From assembly GCF_000247695.1 (NCBI RefSeq), contig NW_004624843.1, positions 2,913,431 through 2,977,430 on the forward strand: a stretch of 64,000 nucleotides of DNA, given 5' to 3'. The notes under the pieces are model-generated. The model worked only from the letters and a program-made list of their open reading frames with translations, was not told the origin of the DNA and did no database searches. Position 1 is the stretch's first letter, and each line of letters opens with the position of its first letter. A program made the translations under genes and the position numbers. The stretch comes from Heterocephalus glaber (taxonomy: Eukaryota > Chordata > Mammalia > Rodentia > Bathyergidae). This document shows positions 21,835-36,164 of this stretch, one piece after another.

Positions 21835-23335
21835 AGTACCAAAACCAGCAAACCATGGGGAAGGCAGATAATAATTACAAGATTATTAGATTCAACTGTC
21901 CAGTTTTCACAAAAACAAATAATTAGGAATGTACAATCCTTTCAATGGGTGGGGGGTCAACAGAAACTATCCCTGAGAAATACCTGGTGGTAGACCTACT
22001 AGACAAAGACTTTAAAATAATGATCTTAAAAATGTCCATAGTATTAAGGAACAATGTGGAAAAAGTCAAGAAACTGATTATAAACAAAATCGGAACATCA
22101 CTAAAAAGATAAAATACTTAACAAGAGAATACAAAGTTTTGGAGCTGAAATGATTGAAATAAAAAATTAACTACAGGGACTTAATGGTAAGATCTGAGAA
22201 GACAGAAGAAACACCTATGGAACAGAGTGGAGAGCTCAGAAATAGCATACATAGCTAAGTGATTTGCTACAAAACATCAAGACTATGCAGTGGGGGAAAG
22301 AACTGTCTTTTAACAAATGGTGCTGGGAAAACAGTATACCCAACCAGGAGACCAAGTCTTTAATCATAATGGACATGTGGGGACATTTGCTATTCAAGTC
22401 ATAGCAAACATTATAGTACTTCACTTAAAATCAGCAATAGAATTATATGATTCAGAAGTTCCACTTTTCAGTGTTACCTGAAAGAATTTAAATCAGGGCC
22501 TTGAAGAAATACTTGTTTCTTCATGTTTATGGCAGCACTATAAGCACAATAGTTGTAATGCAGAAGCAACCCCAGTGTCCATCAATACATGAATGGTAAG
22601 CAACATGTGGCCTATATTTAAAAAACAGCATTATTCAGCCTTAACACACTTGAGACAGCATGGATAAATTGAGGACATTTTTTAAGAGAAGTAGACAGTC
22701 ACCATAAGACAAATATTGCAGTTCCATTTATATAAAGTATATGGTCAAAATCACACAGACACTAGAATCCTACCCTATCTCTAGCCATGCTTTGCCCAAT
22801 TCTAACATTAAATTCTTTAGAGTTTGGCATTAACATATAACATTGACCATAAGTCACTGAGAAGCATTGTTCAGGCTTTTAAAAAATTTTTAAATTAGTA
22901 CATGTTTGCAGCACATAATGATTACGCTCATTATAGAGAGTTGGTCCATGTACATAACATTTTCATCCCCTTCCCCTTTGCAAAAAGGTCTTTCTCCCTA
23001 TTTCTTCTTGAATTTCATGTTTATTTTTGCAAATAAAAATGTTTACTAAGATTTTAGTATCTCTATTATAGTTTGATAGCAATGTACCTCATGGCTTTCA
23101 GAAAGAAGGAGTAAGCACTGGTGTGCTGTCACACAGAAGGGTCATCAGTATTATACAGCTAGAAAGAGGGTTTTGAATGTTCTTATCACAAAGAAGTGAT
23201 AAATGTGTGTGATGATCAATAACCTAAACATCCCGACCTGATCATAACACAATGTATACATGTACCAAAACATTGCACTGAGCCCAAGTCAGATGCACAG
23301 TTACTATCTGTCAATTAAAAATAACTGGCTCAAAA
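21835..23335 (+). mobile_element. Old L1M element, discontinuous forward copy
   Basis: Several parts of one old L1 lie in order. 21990-22200 resembles the ORF1 region (TAGACAAAGACTTTAAAATA, then TTTTGGAGCTGAAATGATTG). 22220-22400 resembles ORF2 (TCTTTTAACAAATGGTGCTG, GGAAAACAGTATACCC). 22440-22730 is the ORF2 end (CCCCAGTGTCCATCAATACA). 23190-23320 is the 3' UTR (ACACAATGTATACATGTACC, then CAATTAAAAATAACTGG). 22880-23150 is unassigned. All frames are broken. Sequence just upstream (21300-21835) might be its 5' UTR. Confidence 0.75.
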
Positions 23336-25214
23336 TATCAAGGATTCAATTACATTGTCCATGCAACCAGGTCCACTGTACACATTGGGTCAAGAAGGGT
23401 AGGGATCCCCATAAACAGAAACCCAATACTCTATGAAGCATGCCTGCACATGTCCATATCAGCACTGTCAGTGGGATTTCCGTGAATATATGAAGAGCAG
23501 TCTGTCCTTGAAAAACTCATCCCCATGTGGGAAACTTCCCTCTCCTTTCCCTCTGTGCCACATCCTCCCTGTGAGAGAGGACACAGGACTCTGTGTGCAT
23601 GGCCACCACAAGAGGTTCTGCCATCTACAGAGCTATGCGCTCATGTCAGTTCTGGCTAATGAGAACCCCATTGTCCTGTGGGTCTATGAAAGAGGTGAAT
23701 GTTTTCTAGATGAACAAATTCCTTCTAAGCCCATCTTAAAGAGTTGGAATCTTCTGCAGCCACAAAGTGACAGGAAACAGAGTCACAAAATTGGTCACTA
23801 AATTTGTCCTAAATGGTACACAGATTTTCCTTTAAGCTGTCACCACCCAGTGTGTTGGAACAAAAAGATTTGTACGACAACATGAAGAGTCTTCAGAGGA
23901 GCAACAGCTAGCTGGAAATATATACTAGCATTAATTTGGCAAGAAATAGTTGACAATAAATGCTAGCATTTTATATGGTTGCAGAACTAGGCATTGAGCA
24001 AGACATTTATTACAATGAATCATTTTGAGAGATATAAACAGCAAAAAAAAAATGATGAAAGTTTTCCCCAATGTGTTATTCAAGGCCATAAAATGACGCC
24101 TCAAACAAAAATGTCTGTATGTGTGTGTGTATTGGGCTTGCCCAATGCTGACTGCAGAAATTATCTGAGGAAATTATGTGAGGATCACAGAAGCTATGTG
24201 CACCCCTAGAGTGTATGCAATGCATCAGATCACCACAGGCCAGCGTCCTCAAAGCCTCTTTCCAAACCATGAGTGTTCTGACACTGCAACCAGATCTACA
24301 TTCAGGAATCACCATTCCTTTCCCATCTGTAACAAAATCAACCTCAGTTGCCTGACATCCACCCTTCCAACCAAGCCAACACTGTTCCTTCCACTTGAGG
24401 GCCTGTCCATGTGTCGACTCCACCCTCCAGCCTTGACGCACTGCATGCTGGATGGGACAGTGGAATAGGAGAGTAACAATAAGGCCCCCGGAGAGGATTT
24501 GAGAGAGGATGGATGGTCAGGCAGGAATCCAAGTAGCTTTTTAACCTTCCAAGCTGAACTAGTACAGCTTCACATGCCTGGATTTGGTTCGGTTTGATTG
24601 TGGGTTTCTTAAATATGGCACATCATGAACAAGGACTCTTGGAGCCCTTTCTCAGGGTACCAAAGAGTTTGCTCTTCTTTCATTATCTGCAAGGGACGAC
24701 CTTTCCATGCCTGATACAAAATAACATGACAGAAACAGAGGATGGAGAAAACTAAACTGGAAATCCTAATAGCCTTTGGGTTACAAGGCAGAAGATGAGA
24801 AAAAGAAAAGCTGCTTTTAACCCTGGGCCAAATACCAGAGTGAAGCTCTTCTTTTATCTCCCTGACTCCCACCTGTACATTTGAGAGAAAAGAGAAAAGG
24901 TAGATTTATTTACAAATATATGACCACAGCTTGAAACTGTTCTTTTCCTTGCTACACGGTGGAGCAAAAACCCACTAGACACTGTGAGGAGCAGGGATCC
25001 ACATACCACTCACTTGATAATCCAAAATGCAAACACTGATTTGCTAATTATCAACATTTATATGATGTAAACCATGCAGGTATTAAAGGCTGAACTCAAT
25101 TCAGAGTATAGCTATGGAGATAATGTCTCCATATTGGCTCCAAAAAAATAAAGAGATGGAAAGGAAGCTACTGGAACCAATCCCTGGCTGTTGCAAATCA
25201 ACAATGGCACCAAG

Positions 25215-25330
25215 AGCAGCTGGTGCTTATTACCTAGGGCTTATTTTACTTGGCTAAGTGGTTTATGTAGATCATTCGTCCTCACAAGGATTCTAGAGGT
25301 TAGGTACTGTGATGATCATGGTTCTATAGA
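25215..25330 (-). mobile_element. MIR SINE, reverse orientation
   Basis: GTAGATCATTCGTCCTCACA, then GGTTAGGTACTGTGATGATC, corresponds to the reverse-complemented MIR 3' region (CTCATTTAATCCTCACAAC, TAGGTACTATTATTATCCCC). Confidence 0.65.
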
Positions 25331-26103
25331 TTAGGGGTCCCTAACCCTGGATCCCAGAAAAACCCACAAAAATAGAGAAAGGGAATAATGATCTATTAAC
25401 TATTTTCAATATTTCAGAAGAGCAGAAAAAAACGTTTTGGACAGTGTCTCTCTTATCACATATGTATTTTTTAGCCTTTGATGAGTTCACATTTACATAA
25501 CATGATTTGTTGGGCAAAGGAAATTGTTTAAAACACAGGGCCCTTGATGGAAAATGTAAAAATGTGCCCCTATTAGTGATCACCTTGGAAACCAGTGATC
25601 AAAACCAAGCCACTTATGTGCTGCTGAGAAGTCAGTGGTGGCCCCAGGGCCTGCCAGTCACTGAAGCAGAAAAATGTTCTTTGTAGCCCATCATGTGACT
25701 TTCTAGTCCAAGCTCTGTAATGAGTCACACCATCAGTTTCTGTGAAGTTACATTTTAGTTATTGTGATGGTGCCAATTTGCCTACACTATGGCATCCGGC
25801 TTCTTAGTCAAACACCAGTCTCGATGCTGTCATGAAGACAGTTTTTAGATATGGCTAACAATTAATTCAGTAAAGTTTAAGAAAAGCAAATTAAGTTTCA
25901 ATAACATAGGTGGCTCTTATCCAATTTGTTGAAGGCCATGATACAAAGATGGTTCACGCAAGGAGGAAACACTTCTGTTTCTAGACTGACTTCAGGCTCA
26001 AGCAAACAGGATAGGCTCTTCCCTGGGTCTCCCGTCTACAGTATTTTTGGATTTGACAGTTCTCATAATTCCATGAGTTAATTACTTAATAATTCCTCAA
26101 AAC

Positions 26104-26193
26104 TGGAGCCGGGGATTTACCTCAGTGGTGCCGCTGCCTGTCTCGAAAGTGCAAGGACCCGAGTTTGATCCCCGATACAAAAACAAAAAAAAG
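26104..26193 (+). mobile_element. tRNA-derived SINE with target-site duplication
   Basis: Intact tRNA-like body: GGGGATTTACCTCAGTGGTG carries the A-box region and CCCGAGTTTGATCCCCGATA the B-box, followed by an A-rich tail. Perfect flanking repeats TCCTCAAAAC lie at 26094-26103 and 26194-26203, which fixes the boundaries. It belongs to the same subfamily as 36068 and 59569 (CCGCTGCCTG/CCGCCACCTG after the A box). Confidence 0.9.
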
Positions 26194-26224
26194 TCCTCAA
26201 AACAGTTCTCTCTGCCTCTGTATT

Positions 26225-26316
26225 CCTCTCTCTCTCTCCAAATTCACACACACCATATATAGATAACTTAAGTATATCCACATTTTACATATATAATATA
26301 CATATATATATATATG
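26225..26316 (+). repeat. Compound (CT)n, (CA)n, (AT)n microsatellite
   Basis: A CT run, a short ACAC run and an ATAT run are separated by unique bases, 25-100 bp after the SINE. Confidence 0.8.
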
Positions 26317-26794
26317 CACATCCTATTGGTTCCTTTCTTTGGATAACCATAACTAATAAAAGTATGTTGAAATAATGAAATACTCCTTGATGTTAACAAA
26401 TTATTTAACTGGCTAAAAATGAGAACTCAACTCAAAATCAGTTTTTCAGGCATATTTCTACTGTGTCCAGTATAGTTTCCTCTGCTGGGCTCAAACTTCA
26501 CAAGTATGAGTGGCAGCTGTGCATTAGCACCCAAGGGAGGAGCTGGCTGAACAACTCCACCATCTGCTCAGGAGACCTCCTCACTCGAGGCTAACACAGA
26601 GTCACCAGGTGGATGCCGGTTCAAGCTGTGCTTTTAGGGAAGAAAATAAAATGTGGGCAAGGCCACGAAAATCAATTCACAAGGAATGATGCCTATATCC
26701 CAAGCCTGATTCCAACAACCTCAAAGAAACAGCTGCTACAAGACGCAAATGGAAGTGACAAGCTTTGAGTTCAAAAGTATTTGTTTTTTAGTAT

Positions 26795-26940
26795 TCAGTC
26801 AGTCATTTAATAAACGTTTATGCTGAGAACCTACTAGGACTGCTCTAGGCAGTGTATTATGCAGGAAACAAAGTTGGTAAAACACTCTGCCCTGCTGGAG
26901 CTTGCATTCCAAGCTTACAGACATTACCTAAGACCTCTAA
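26795..26940 (-). mobile_element. L2 LINE 3' end, reverse orientation
   Basis: GTCATTTAATAAACGTTTAT, then GAGAACCTACTAGGACTGC and CTCTGCCCTGCTGGAGCTTG, is the reverse-complemented L2 3' end. The open frame at 26859-27122 starts within it and is not a gene. Confidence 0.75.
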
Positions 26941-29574
26941 GGTTATGGAACTCAGCATGCATAGCCTTTACAGAAGAGCGAGTAACTGCCTCTGAGAACA
27001 TCAAGTCTGGAAAACACCCTGGGACTATAAGGATCATTCCCTTCACATGGCCAACTGAACTGAAAGAGTCCCATCAACTACCCTTTCCTTGCATAAGGTT
27101 CTGTCCCATGAAGCCTCTTTAATCTCTATACTCACTATAGTTGGCTTCCTGGAAGGAGAATATCATTGGTGATTTTAGGCACTGGATGTATCACTCGACA
27201 CATCCGGTACCTGTTCCTGGTACCCCAAAGCCGTCTGTATTTGTTGAAACCACGTAGTAAAATTATGAGCTGTTTTAGGCTGCCCACCATCTATTCTGTT
27301 TTCTTTGGTCTTTTCTTTCTTTCAGACATTTAAACAGCAAGTTTTCTAAGGATTTATACTCAAAGTACTATTTATTATATTGCAACAAACTCCTGATGAA
27401 TTGAGAATGTATACTAGCATTATGTGACCATTCATACCAACCTACTACCACTCCTGCGGTACTGACAATTATTCTGACACTCAGAGGTTTGAGAACACTT
27501 GTCACAGCCCTAATCACACACTTACAAAAGAACAAGATGTGGCCTACGTCCTCCAGCCCAAGGCCCAGGCTCTTCATCACTCTAATTCTCTCACCTGAAG
27601 AGGATTTGAACCCATTCTCGTTCGTCGTTGTATCTTCAGTCTTTTCTCTGGCCATTTCTTCCAGCATCCACACTGAGACCAAGGCTCGGGGACATAGGTA
27701 GGCAGCAGGCATTCTGGGGAGGGTTGTTAAACATTCTGAAAGGGGTTCAGAGTCTGAGCCAGTTCAACTGTCCTTAGCCTGAGAGGTGTTTGGTTAACCC
27801 AGAGATTTAAATCATGATGCTAGCATCAATAATTGAAAATGCAAGACGGTGTATAGAGTTAACATCGAGACGTCATATTCCTAAAGAACTTGGAAAGGAT
27901 GTTTTACAAAGCAAATAATTCCTACTTCAAAGAGTGATTCCAAAGGCCAAATATTATATGTGCTGGATTCCCACTTACCCTGCCCTTTGTGGTTCATGGA
28001 ACCAACATACCAATATGACAGGTAGTAGAGAACTGAGCAGAGAGCACTATGGTGGGCAAGACTTTGTCCCTCCCTTAATACAGGCAACTGAGAGCTTCAA
28101 CAAGCCAGGCCGAGCGGCCCGGCCACAGCTGAGAATGGAGCAGGTGTCCTTTCCAGCTGTAGTAGTTCCAGCCCTTCCTCTCTGCATAGCAGGTTTTGTG
28201 GGTCATCTTCAGGAAGCCCAGGTGTTTCTTTGAATTGTTTTTGTCCCCTCCATAGTAAATCATGGGTAACATTCTGGGATTTATTTTGGCAGATCCACTT
28301 CAGCCTCTTTAGGGTAAGGATGAACCTCACTGTCCTGTACTGTCCTGTGGCCAGACTGGGATGCAGACAGACTGGTACTATTTTACTGTCTGCTTGGCCA
28401 GGATACTGATTTTAGTGATACCAGCAACACTGGCAGGAGAATGTAGCTCCTCTGAAGCGCACATCCATTCACGCACATACCTTTGTTGAGTGATACCTAT
28501 TTCACCAACTTTCCCTAAGTCACACACTGAGAATGCTAACCACCCAAATATTTACATAGGTTTTGTTGATAAACTCTAAAAAGATATCAATAGAAATTTT
28601 ACTGGGAGATGTATATACTTTTTCTTCTGTAAATGTGTATCATGGGGCAGGAGGTAAATTTATTAAGACCCTACAAAAAGCAATAATGAAGAATTATTTT
28701 TACCTCTAATAAAGAAATGCACATGGCTTCAGCTGCTAAACACAGCATGTGTCCCACAATGAGTTATTTAAGTGACAGATTTACTTCTGTTAGCTATATT
28801 ATAATTTTGTTCCAATGCTGCAGAGTGAATTAATTTTTTTGTCCCATCTTGCACTTCCCAAGGTGCAATTTTTCCCGTCAATCGGATCTTGGATGTGTGA
28901 AGCTTAGAAATATTGTCACTGTCACTGTCAAAGACGGAAGTAATTTATCCAGAAGGCACTGAAGCATGCCCTGAAGACAAAAACACTTAATAAAGAAGAC
29001 ACCTCCTTGAAAGCCACATTCCCTCATCTGATCCCTCTAGGGGGCTGACCCAGTGGGTCAGACCTGGTGCTGTTCTACCCAGCGGCACAAGAACAATTTA
29101 TTTCACAACAAGTCTGAGATCTCCCCCTCTGCTTTCTAATCAGTAGGGAATGCTGACAAAGGGACCGAAATTCAGCAGGGCACTCTAGACCCTGAAATGT
29201 TCCCAAAGAGAAAATTCTCTAAATGATAAATCAATATCAGGCACACTGCTTGAGAGTTATCCTGACAAATAGGCTCGAAGCACAAGCACTGTAGCAGGTG
29301 AAAAATGTCACCAATTTTAGCCCTTGTGGCACTTTATCAGTCCATTTTCTTTGGGGCGAGACTCATTAGGAATAAACCATGGAAGGCACCAAATGTTTGG
29401 AAAGAGTAATACTGAGACACGTTTAGCTGGCAATAATGAAATAAATACACAAATCTATTGGCTGCAACTCTGAAACTCTCAGTAGGTGGCCAGTGAGGGT
29501 TAGAAAAAGGAGAAGGAAGGGTCAGCCAAGGCTAAATGAACGTGGACCTACCATATACTCCAGAGCCACAAAGA

Positions 29575-29770
29575 CACGTTCAAATACAAACTTTTACATG
29601 AACATTCCTCACAGCTTTATTAATGGCCAAACACTCCAAACAGGACAAGCACTTTGAAGTAGGGGAATGGCCAAGGTGACTGCACATCTAAACCACAGAA
29701 TACTAATTAGCCATAAAAAATTCAAAACGGAATAAAAACAAAAACAAATAAATCTAAATGGATTACAAAT
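29575..29770 (+). mobile_element. Old L1/HAL1-like fragment
   Basis: ACATGAACATTCCTCACAGC followed by TTTATTAATGGCCAAACACT, then AATACTAATTAGCCATAAAA, matches the end of L1 ORF2. Confidence 0.7.
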
Positions 29771-30689
29771 TAAGACTATCACCACAGTGAAGAGGGGCAA
29801 AAAAAAAAATCCCAAATGATATTTTAACATAGTATTTGGACAATATGTACTCAGGCCAGAAAAAAGAAAAACTAGAAACAAACACAAAATTCATTCACTA
29901 TGCTTGTTTTTCAAAGTGGTGTAGATGTGAAATGAACTTCCTTCATGTGTATTAAAGCAGGAAGTTAAAAAGAAGCTACATTGTAAGTGTTGATAGCCAG
30001 GTTTCTCACTGTTGGAGAAAGGAATGACAAACATGGAAATGTGGGTGGCTGGAAAGAATTAGAGTGGAACTGGAATAATTATTAACAAATCTGTGACTTT
30101 CAATGTATTTACACAGGTAGGCATCAAATTCAGTGCACAGGTGGGTTTGTGTACATACATGCATCACACACACAAATATCTTTCTTAGCTTTTCACAGCA
30201 CTTTGTGAACAGTGACAGGCCAGTAGCAACAAGCACACCTAAAGTTGGGATCTTGGTTTTTAAATATCATTCTCCCTTGAAAGGAACCAGCTCTCCTTGG
30301 AGATTACAAGGAGATTCCAAGGCTGGCACGTGAAAAGTATGAGATGATACTGAACATCACACTATGCCAGAAAGCAGGAAAATGCTGAGAATAACAGAAA
30401 TATGTCCAAAGGACAGGAGGGGGCTACAGTTGGCCAGGCTGAGGGCAATTTCTCCATCAAAATTAATTATGGTAGTAACAGGTACAACCAAAAAGAAAGA
30501 ATCCATCCATAAATGGGGGAAATGGAAAAGTTCTTAGAATACAAATAACTAAAGGTAAAAAGAGATGATGAGGTTAAAAAATCATCATTTGGAAGCCACC
30601 ATCTTAGTATGTGTTTGAAGCGAGAAGTATCAACAGATGCTAAAACTGGGGATGAAGAGTCTGATGGGAAACTGGATATTCACACAGCC

Positions 30690-31375
30690 TCAAAGTTTCT
30701 CCCCACAAACCACATTAATGTACAAGGGGAAAGTAATACATTTTCAGTGGAGAAACCTAACAGAACCCGCTGAGAAGGAAATAGACATTGTGAAGGATGA
30801 AATCTCACTTCTGTCACCTCCCTGCCAATACCCCAAACCTGACCATTTGGAAAAGCTGGACAAATCCAAACAGGGAAGGATTGTGTAAATCTCACAAATG
30901 TAAAGAAAGACAAACAAATGATGAGAATTTTCTTCAGAGGAAAAGACACTAACAAAACCAATGATGTTATCCTGGACTGGATACTGACCATCATTTGTTT
31001 TTCTTTGGATATAAAGTTCATTCATATGCAATTGTCAAGATATAAATAAGATCTGTGGATGAGGTAAGGGTATTAGATAGATGTTAATTTTCTAATTTTA
31101 CTAATTGTTCTGTGGTTAAAAGAATATCCTAGCTCCTGGGAATGATAGAAAGAGCAGCATGTCTGTGATCTGCTGTGAAACAATTGAAAACATAATGTGA
31201 GTGTGTGATGTGAAAGAGCAAGACAGATATACAAATATACGCACAGAGAATATGAATGATGAAGTAAATAAATGTTCGGAAAATATGGGCAAAAAGGCAC
31301 AGAGGGTAATATCATAACACTTCAACATTTTTGTATCTGTAATTATTTTATATTAAAAAGTTAAAAAGAAGAATA
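30690..31375 (+). mobile_element. Old L1 (L1MC/ME-type) 3' UTR
   Basis: ATGTTATCCTGGACTGGATA, then TATTAGATAGATGTTAATTT and TACTAATTGTTCTGTGGTTA, then a TATTTTATATTAAAAAG end, follow the usual order of an old L1 3' UTR. The open frames overlapping it (30637-31328) have no domain. Confidence 0.75.
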
Positions 31376-34300
31376 AGGAAAATATTTGCCTTTGGCTCAG
31401 TTCAAGTGGAAAATAAAAATTTTATGAGCACAAATTGTTGACTAAGCAATGTTCATATGCTGGAAAGCAAATGTAAGATATATCCAGCTAAAAACTTATT
31501 TGTGATCAAAATCCACCCTCGCTTGCTGATTAGATCAAACTATTTCAGGGATAGGGGACAAATTCTCCTCTTTCTGGTGTGTGTGTGTGTCCATCCATTT
31601 GAGTGGAAATACAATAATAATATGTGCTAAATTATGTTTCATGCACTGAAGCAGCAGCACTTCTGATATAACACCTTTGGCAATAAAATCTGTACTCACT
31701 CAAGAGGTTTCAATGTCATATTCTTCTTTCTGTTTACAAAGGAGAACTCAGTGCATGATGTGAAAGTAATTTTAATGACTAGCCTCGTTATGTTTTTATA
31801 TTCTTAAAATCATCTTGGGTCCACAGTTTTTCTGCTATTTAGTGATGAGCTGGCCCAAGGAAATATTGTGATTATTTGATAATATTGTCATTATTTATGT
31901 CCCTATTACAATTATCACACTGGAAAAAAATCCTGTGTGTTTCCTAATAGATTTTTTTTAAGAAATAAAAGTGATACCAACAATTTAAAGATATAGACAC
32001 AAGTACCTATAATACAGAGACTAATGTATTGTAGCTTTGTAGGACATCTGGTTACAGTCACTGCTGAAGAGTGTATTCTTAAGGGAAGAAATTAAAGCTT
32101 TCCTCTCTGAGAATGACTGGAAAACAAGAATAAGGGACAGATCAGATTCACAGGATAAATAAACTGAGATGCACAACCACTTCAGCAATACCTTGATTTA
32201 CAGTGAGAAAAGCACTGGAGAAAAGAGTTCAAATCGTGATGGATTATGGGAAAGCAAGAAGCTCCTCCATTATTTTTCGACAATCACCTGCTTGATGGTC
32301 CAGAGAGCAGTCTTATTTTCTTACTTTAGGCCACAGCAGCACATTACTTATAAGCCAGTAAGCGAGACAATGTGCGATCACTGGTAGACAGATTCAGAAT
32401 TTCTTCTCTCTGTTTCACTCAGCATAAGCAAAGAACTGCAACCAACCAGCCCCAGGGTCCATCAGACCAGGTAAGCAGAAAATGCAACCCAGCCATGCAA
32501 GATGAGGGCCTGTGAATGACATCAGAAGGAATGGTTCTTAGGTAAGGGGAGAGCAAGGAAAACATTCAGTCTGTAGCCTTTCTAAGGAGGCTGTCTGACT
32601 CCCTGGGGCCCTTCCATAGTTCAGGGCCTCACACACCTAAAGCAAAGATGCAGAAAACACAACTCATGGATTGAAGCCAAGAAAGGAGATGCCCTTTAAA
32701 CAAGAACTTTATTTTCATTCTTTTAGGAAATGTCTCCTGATGAAGCTGAATAATATGTATGCAAATTCACTCTATCTCACATGAGTCTCCGCATATTGAC
32801 TTTTTATTGATCTTTCCCAATATTCTGTGTGTGCCCATGTGATCTTAGTTTCTTCCACCATTTGTGCCCCAAGGAGGCTGAAATGTTTAAGATAAGATGT
32901 TTAGATAAGATCTACAAGGACTCAAGGGTCAGTGCTTGGTCTCAGGAGCACACAAAGTTTGTCACTGATGGAGCTGGGGCTGGCTCAGTTCATCCCTGGA
33001 AGGGGATGGGAAGGAAACTGGGATCTGACACTGCACCTCCATCTGTCCTCACTCCCCAACACATTTTCTCTCCTGCTGTCTCCTCTCCTCTCTACTTCAG
33101 AGACAGCCCTGAATGTCTGCCATTTTTGCCAGATCTCAAATTCTGTAATAGTGACCCGACAACAATCATTATTTGTGAAGTCTTTGAAGAGATGCAGACT
33201 AGAGTGTCAAACTTGATTTCCCTTTATCATCAAGCATATGTAGGAAAGTAATGACAGTAAGTCTTTGTCTTCATCATTTTCATAGGGCCTACCTGCCAGA
33301 ATTTTTTGAGTTGCTGCTCTCAAAGCTCCCTGATTTTGCCCGGTGTACAAATATCTGGGAATTCCTAGTAACAGCCCATGTCAGATCGGGAACTAGTATG
33401 TAGAGATGTAGGGGATACCAACAACCTCGTTACTACACACTTCTGGAGCCCAATAAATATTAAATGAAAGAAGAAATGAATTAATTCTCCTTCAACTCCA
33501 ATATTTAAAAGGCACAACAACCTTGTATTGTCATTTTCAAATCTTTTAAAATTCAAGCTAGTTTCACACGAAGAGTTTCTTTTCCTTTTCGACACTGATC
33601 TGTTTGTAATGATGAGTGACTAATAATAATTCGCTGTTACTACTAATTTTAATTAATCAAATACTGATAAAATAAAGATACCATTAAACCTGACAAACAA
33701 ACATCTTTGCAAAATTAATTTTTCCTACTGACTGGTTAAAAAAAAACAAAACTAAGGAGCCATAAAAGGTTAGTGAGTGGTGGTGGTTCTACTTGTTTCT
33801 GTGGTTCCGTTGGGTTGATGTGGTCAAGTTTCAGGGCTCTATTACACAGGGGACAGTGATGTCTTACTTTCAGAAGTGCTTTGCCCAAAACTTGTGAATG
33901 GGCTCACAGGCTAACAAGTGGGCGGTACCTCGGGTGGGCCGGCCCACAAAGAGAAAGGCGGAGCTTGCAGGTAGGGGGTGATAAGGAAATCTTCCTTTGG
34001 GAACACAACCACAATGATGAGCTTCAGAGACAGAGCAGGATGCGTTTACTACACAGCAGAGATCTCAAGCCAAGATGTGCCCACCCTCCGCAGCACATCC
34101 TCTCACTGGTAGCTCTTCTGGGCCACTTCCCATGGTCTCTTGTCAGTCACGGTCACTGCCTCAAGTCTATGACAGAATGGGCTGTGACAGATGAGGACTG
34201 GTCTGTGATAGAAAGGCTTTCACTTCCTGCTTCAAGTGCACCCGGCCCAGTGAAACTTGACTTTTCCCATCTCTGATCATAGTCACCCTGTTCCCTGCCC

Positions 34301-35869
34301 AGTAGCAATTCAATCCAGGGGCTAAAGGAAAAATGGCTCTTGGAGTGTGTCTGGATCCCACTAACTACCAGAATCTGCACTGCAAGAGGCAATATGTTCT
34401 CATCTTTAACAAAAATATCCGGTGGAAAAATAAGCAAGTTAAAGGAATGCTACATGTTCTCAACAAATCTTATTCCTAATGCAAAGACAGCACCACGGAC
34501 TTCTTGAAATGCACTCCCTCCAATGAGTTCTTGTTTTAGTGACTGCTGAAACTTCAGCATTCCTAAATTAGAAATGAGTATGTGTGTGGTGCAGAAGGAG
34601 GCTAGAGATGTACCCTGTGGCACAAGAAAACATGTCTCAAACAGTTTTTCATTCTACAGAGGTTTAGAGTAGGGAAATGAACAGATTTGGCTAGGGAGCG
34701 AATCTTAATTTCTTCTTCGTGTACTTTAATTTTCTTTTAGAAAATGTATGAAATAAACACATAATTTAAATGAACCCTAAAGGAGTTGAATTCACTCCTA
34801 CCCTCAACCATTCTCCAAAATTCAGATAGGTGTTATTTTTTATTCTTCAAGTTGGGAGCCTGGACTTTTAAAAAGGGATCCAAAGATAGTGATTCTAAAA
34901 AAGCATTTGATCACACTATTAGATTTCGGTCTAGATGAAAAGTTAGGATTGGATGATACAATCTTACTTTCCAAATTCATAGGAAATTCCACCAGTTTAA
35001 ATACTGAGATCCACAGTTCAATGTCTACTTGCTCTTGACTGCACATGAAATGTAAACCTCTCCCCACCAGCCTGTGGTTATAAAAATACTATAATTCTCA
35101 AGCTTACCAACACCCAAATAATGTCAACGATTTCCTATCATGTCAACTGCTGCAAAAATCTCCTATCATCTCACATCTATCATGTCAACTTCTCCAAGAA
35201 GGGAATCCCAGTTATTTCAGGTGTTCCCAAGGAAAGGTCCCTTAAGACCCACAGTCTAATATCCCCATGGGGCACGCTGAACTCTTCCTCCCAGGTCTGC
35301 TTGTAACTTGTTCACCATTGCTGCTGCTGCTCATGTGCCTGGAGTGGCCTCATGCCCACGCAGGTGACTCTCATGTTCACGCCAAGGGCATACTCAGTCC
35401 CTGCTTCTCAACCTTTGGGCTTCCAGAACTACCCAGAATCAAGCTGGGACACAGGCTTCTACCCAACTCTTGCTACTTTTGGTCACTTGAACCTACACAG
35501 TTAGATTTTGTGTTCAGTGTGGTCTAGCTTCTCTCAAGTTGATCCTTCTATCTGGCCCTCACTCTCTTCTAGCAAAAGAAATTCAAATGCAGGTGAAAGA
35601 TCTGGACAGGAAGTCCAGTTCAAGCAGGGCCAGAGGAACTATTGAGCCCTAAAAAAGATAAAAACAAAACAAAACATAATTATTCTTATTGGAAGCCAAT
35701 ACTGGACTAAGCAATAATCTAATTAGAAAAGAAATGGAATAGAAACAAAAATGAAAATTTAAAGAAATAAAGTTTTATGTTACCAGAAAATTAAATTATA
35801 ACAAACTTGTTAAGAATCCTGATTATTTTGTGGGTATCACCTAAAATATAAAAATAATAACAGCACCCA

Positions 35870-36050
35870 ACATTTATTGGTGCTAATTATCTGAGACTGA
35901 TTTATGTTCCTAATGAATGACTGAACGCATAAATCCACACAGTAGCCTTGTTAAGTAAGTACTGTTTCCAGCACCAATACATAGAGAGCATGAACTGGGG
36001 CACAGAGAGGTTAAGTCACCAGTCTGAGGTCACAGAAGCAGGCTCAGGTC
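35870..36050 (-). mobile_element. MIR SINE, reverse orientation
   Basis: ACTGGGGCACAGAGAGGTTA, then AGTCACCAGTCTGAGGTCAC, is the reverse complement of the MIR core and 3' part. It is followed directly by the younger SINE at 36068. Confidence 0.8.
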
Positions 36051-36067
36051 AAAACTAAAGCACTCCT

Positions 36068-36164
36068 GGGCCAGGGATTTAGCTCAGTGGTTCCGCCACC
36101 TGCCTCACAAGCCAAGGACCCAAGTTTGATCCCTGATACCAGAAAAACAAAAAACAAAAACCAA
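36068..36164 (+). mobile_element. tRNA-derived SINE with 17-bp target-site duplication
   Basis: The body begins near GGGCCAGGGATTTAGCTCAG (A box), continues through CCGCCACCTGCCTCACAAGC, and has CAAGTTTGATCCCTGATACC (B box) plus an A/C-rich tail. Perfect repeats AAAACTAAAGCACTCCT lie at 36051-36067 and 36165-36181. A 93-codon open frame across it has no meaning as protein. Confidence 0.93.

Noticed and set aside
23433..23801. 122-codon plus-strand open frame with several Cys and His residues
   Set aside because: The Cys/His spacing does not fit a zinc finger or other known motif, and there is no supporting context.
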